Source: Sporosarcina sp. ZBG7A
GTDB lineage: Bacteria; Bacillota; Bacilli; Bacillales_A; Planococcaceae
Assembly (NCBI RefSeq): GCF_000813425.1
Contig: NZ_JWIB01000002.1
Span: forward strand, 1-32,278
DNA length: 32,278 nt
Direction of reading: 5' to 3'
Made by a program: the position numbers and the translations under genes. The notes beneath the pieces were generated by a model. That model saw only the letters and a list, made by a program, of their open reading frames with translations. It had not been told where the DNA came from and did no database searches. Positions 31,515-32,278 of the stretch are shown in pieces. Position 1 is the first letter of the stretch. Every line of letters starts with the position of its first letter.

Positions 31515-32240
31515 ATGATCAAAGCAGAAAACGTCCATAAGTCATTTGGAAAACTTGAAGTGTTAAAAGGAATTGATATGGAAGTGCATCCAGGAGAAGT
31601 TGTTGTTCTCGTCGGTGTTAGTGGATCGGGGAAAAGTACATTCCTTCGGTGCCTGAATTTCTTGGAATTGACCAATGAAGGCGTCATTACGATTGACGGA
31701 AAACGAGTGAATCAGAAAAAAGACGATCTTTCAAAAGTCCGGGCTGAAGTGGGGATGGTATTTCAGCATTTCAACTTATTCCCTCATAAGACGGTGCTTG
31801 AAAATGTGATGGAAGCGCCAATCATGGTCAAAAAGGTAGCCAAGTCTACTGCTAAAACAACAGCTCTTGAAATTCTGGAAAAAGTGGGTCTGTCCGATAA
31901 GGCAGATGTCTATCCAAATAAGTTGTCAGGTGGTCAAAAACAGCGTGTTGCGATTGCCCGCGCACTCGCAATGGAACCGAAAGCATTGCTGTTTGACGAG
32001 CCAACGTCTGCACTTGACCCTGAGTTGGTAGGGGAAGTCCTGCAAGTAATGAAAGACTTGGCAGACGAAGGAATGACGATGGTTGTCGTTACCCATGAGA
32101 TGAAGTTCGCCAAAGAAGTTGCAGACCGCGTCATTATGCTGAACGAAGGAATCATCATCGAAGACGCAGACCCTGACACATTCTTCAACCACTCCTCAAA
32201 TGAACGAACTCGACAATTCTTAGAAATGGTAAACGTTTAG
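31515..32240 (+). CDS. Polar amino-acid ABC transporter ATP-binding protein (GlnQ/HisP type)
   Basis: This cytoplasmic ATPase powers the amino-acid transporter. It has Walker [10 protein letters not shown] (Val where Pro is usual, still within the GxxxxGK[ST] consensus), Q-loop MVFQHFNLF, signature LSGGQKQR, Walker B LLFDEP, D-loop SALDPE and H-loop VVTHEM. ATG 31515 gives the family-typical start [11 protein letters not shown] and has GGGGG 8 nt upstream. ATG 31500, which overlaps the permease stop, is an in-frame alternative that would add five residues. The coding region is complete, ending at 32240 shortly before the window edge. Confidence 0.93.
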   Translation: MIKAENVHKSFGKLEVLKGIDMEVHPGEVVVLVGVSGSGKSTFLRCLNFLELTNEGVITIDGKRVNQKKDDLSKVRAEVGMVFQHFNLFPHKTVLENVMEAPIMVKKVAKSTAKTTALEILEKVGLSDKADVYPNKLSGGQKQRVAIARALAMEPKALLFDEPTSALDPELVGEVLQVMKDLADEGMTMVVVTHEMKFAKEVADRVIMLNEGIIIEDADPDTFFNHSSNERTRQFLEMVNV

Positions 32241-32278
32241 TGAAGTAAAAACCTCTATCTAGACTGACATAGTGATTT

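Overview
The window looks like a chromosomal segment of a low-to-moderate-GC Bacillota, most likely a Bacillales member of the Planococcaceae/Sporosarcina kind. The reasons are strong AGGAGG-type ribosome sites, frequent GTG/TTG starts, a CcpA-type cre box, a HPr with both His15 and Ser46, RocB-, OpuC- and YusW-type proteins, and many bidirectional intrinsic terminators. The genus is an inference. No rRNA, tRNA, prophage, insertion sequence or CRISPR array was found. The genes are mostly housekeeping and nutrient-uptake functions, and the intergenic regions hold the more unusual material.

Layout. (1) 55-2066, minus: pseudouridine salvage pair psuK-psuG behind a 31-bp palindrome. (2) 2255-4508, plus: a RocB-like M20 peptidase, then a free-standing glucose-type PTS IIA, closed by a terminator. 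(3) 4709-11326, plus: an amino-sugar PTS operon, nagE (IICBA), nagA, a GntR/UTRA regulator, a SIS-domain protein, ptsH and ptsI, behind a promoter carrying a cre-like box and GntR-type half-sites. The cluster imports and phosphorylates GlcNAc (EI-HPr-NagE) and deacetylates it (NagA). No nagB deaminase is present in the window. (4) 11365-13417: YusW-like lipoprotein (minus) and a GlcD-type FAD oxidase (plus), divergent from promoters that appear to share one -35 hexamer. (5) 13418-13861: a 444-bp gap with an eight-copy array of exactly 20-bp period. (6) 13862-15903: divergent LysR regulator and YeiH-type exporter. (7) 15969-18674, minus: osmoprotectant ABC transporter, an ATPase with CBS domains plus a permease/binding-protein fusion that appears to start at an ATT codon. 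(8) 18833-21333, minus: UbiB/ABC1-family protein and a CBS-ACT protein. (9) 21607-23170, plus: CorA-type transporter and a methyltransferase. (10) 23203-25620, minus: PAS-GGDEF-EAL protein. (11) 25972-28106, plus: CoA-transferase and an overlapping NAD(P)-binding protein. (12) 28169-29551, minus: MgtE. (13) 29959-32240, plus: polar amino-acid ABC transporter (binding protein, permease, ATPase) behind a long leader.

No clearly new multi-gene system is visible. The strongest leads are the 20-bp-period intergenic array, the ATT start of the Opu fusion, the large palindrome at the psuK promoter with a kinase that carries its own DNA-binding domain, the SIS protein that could fill the missing deaminase step, and several operator-like repeats and leader structures.
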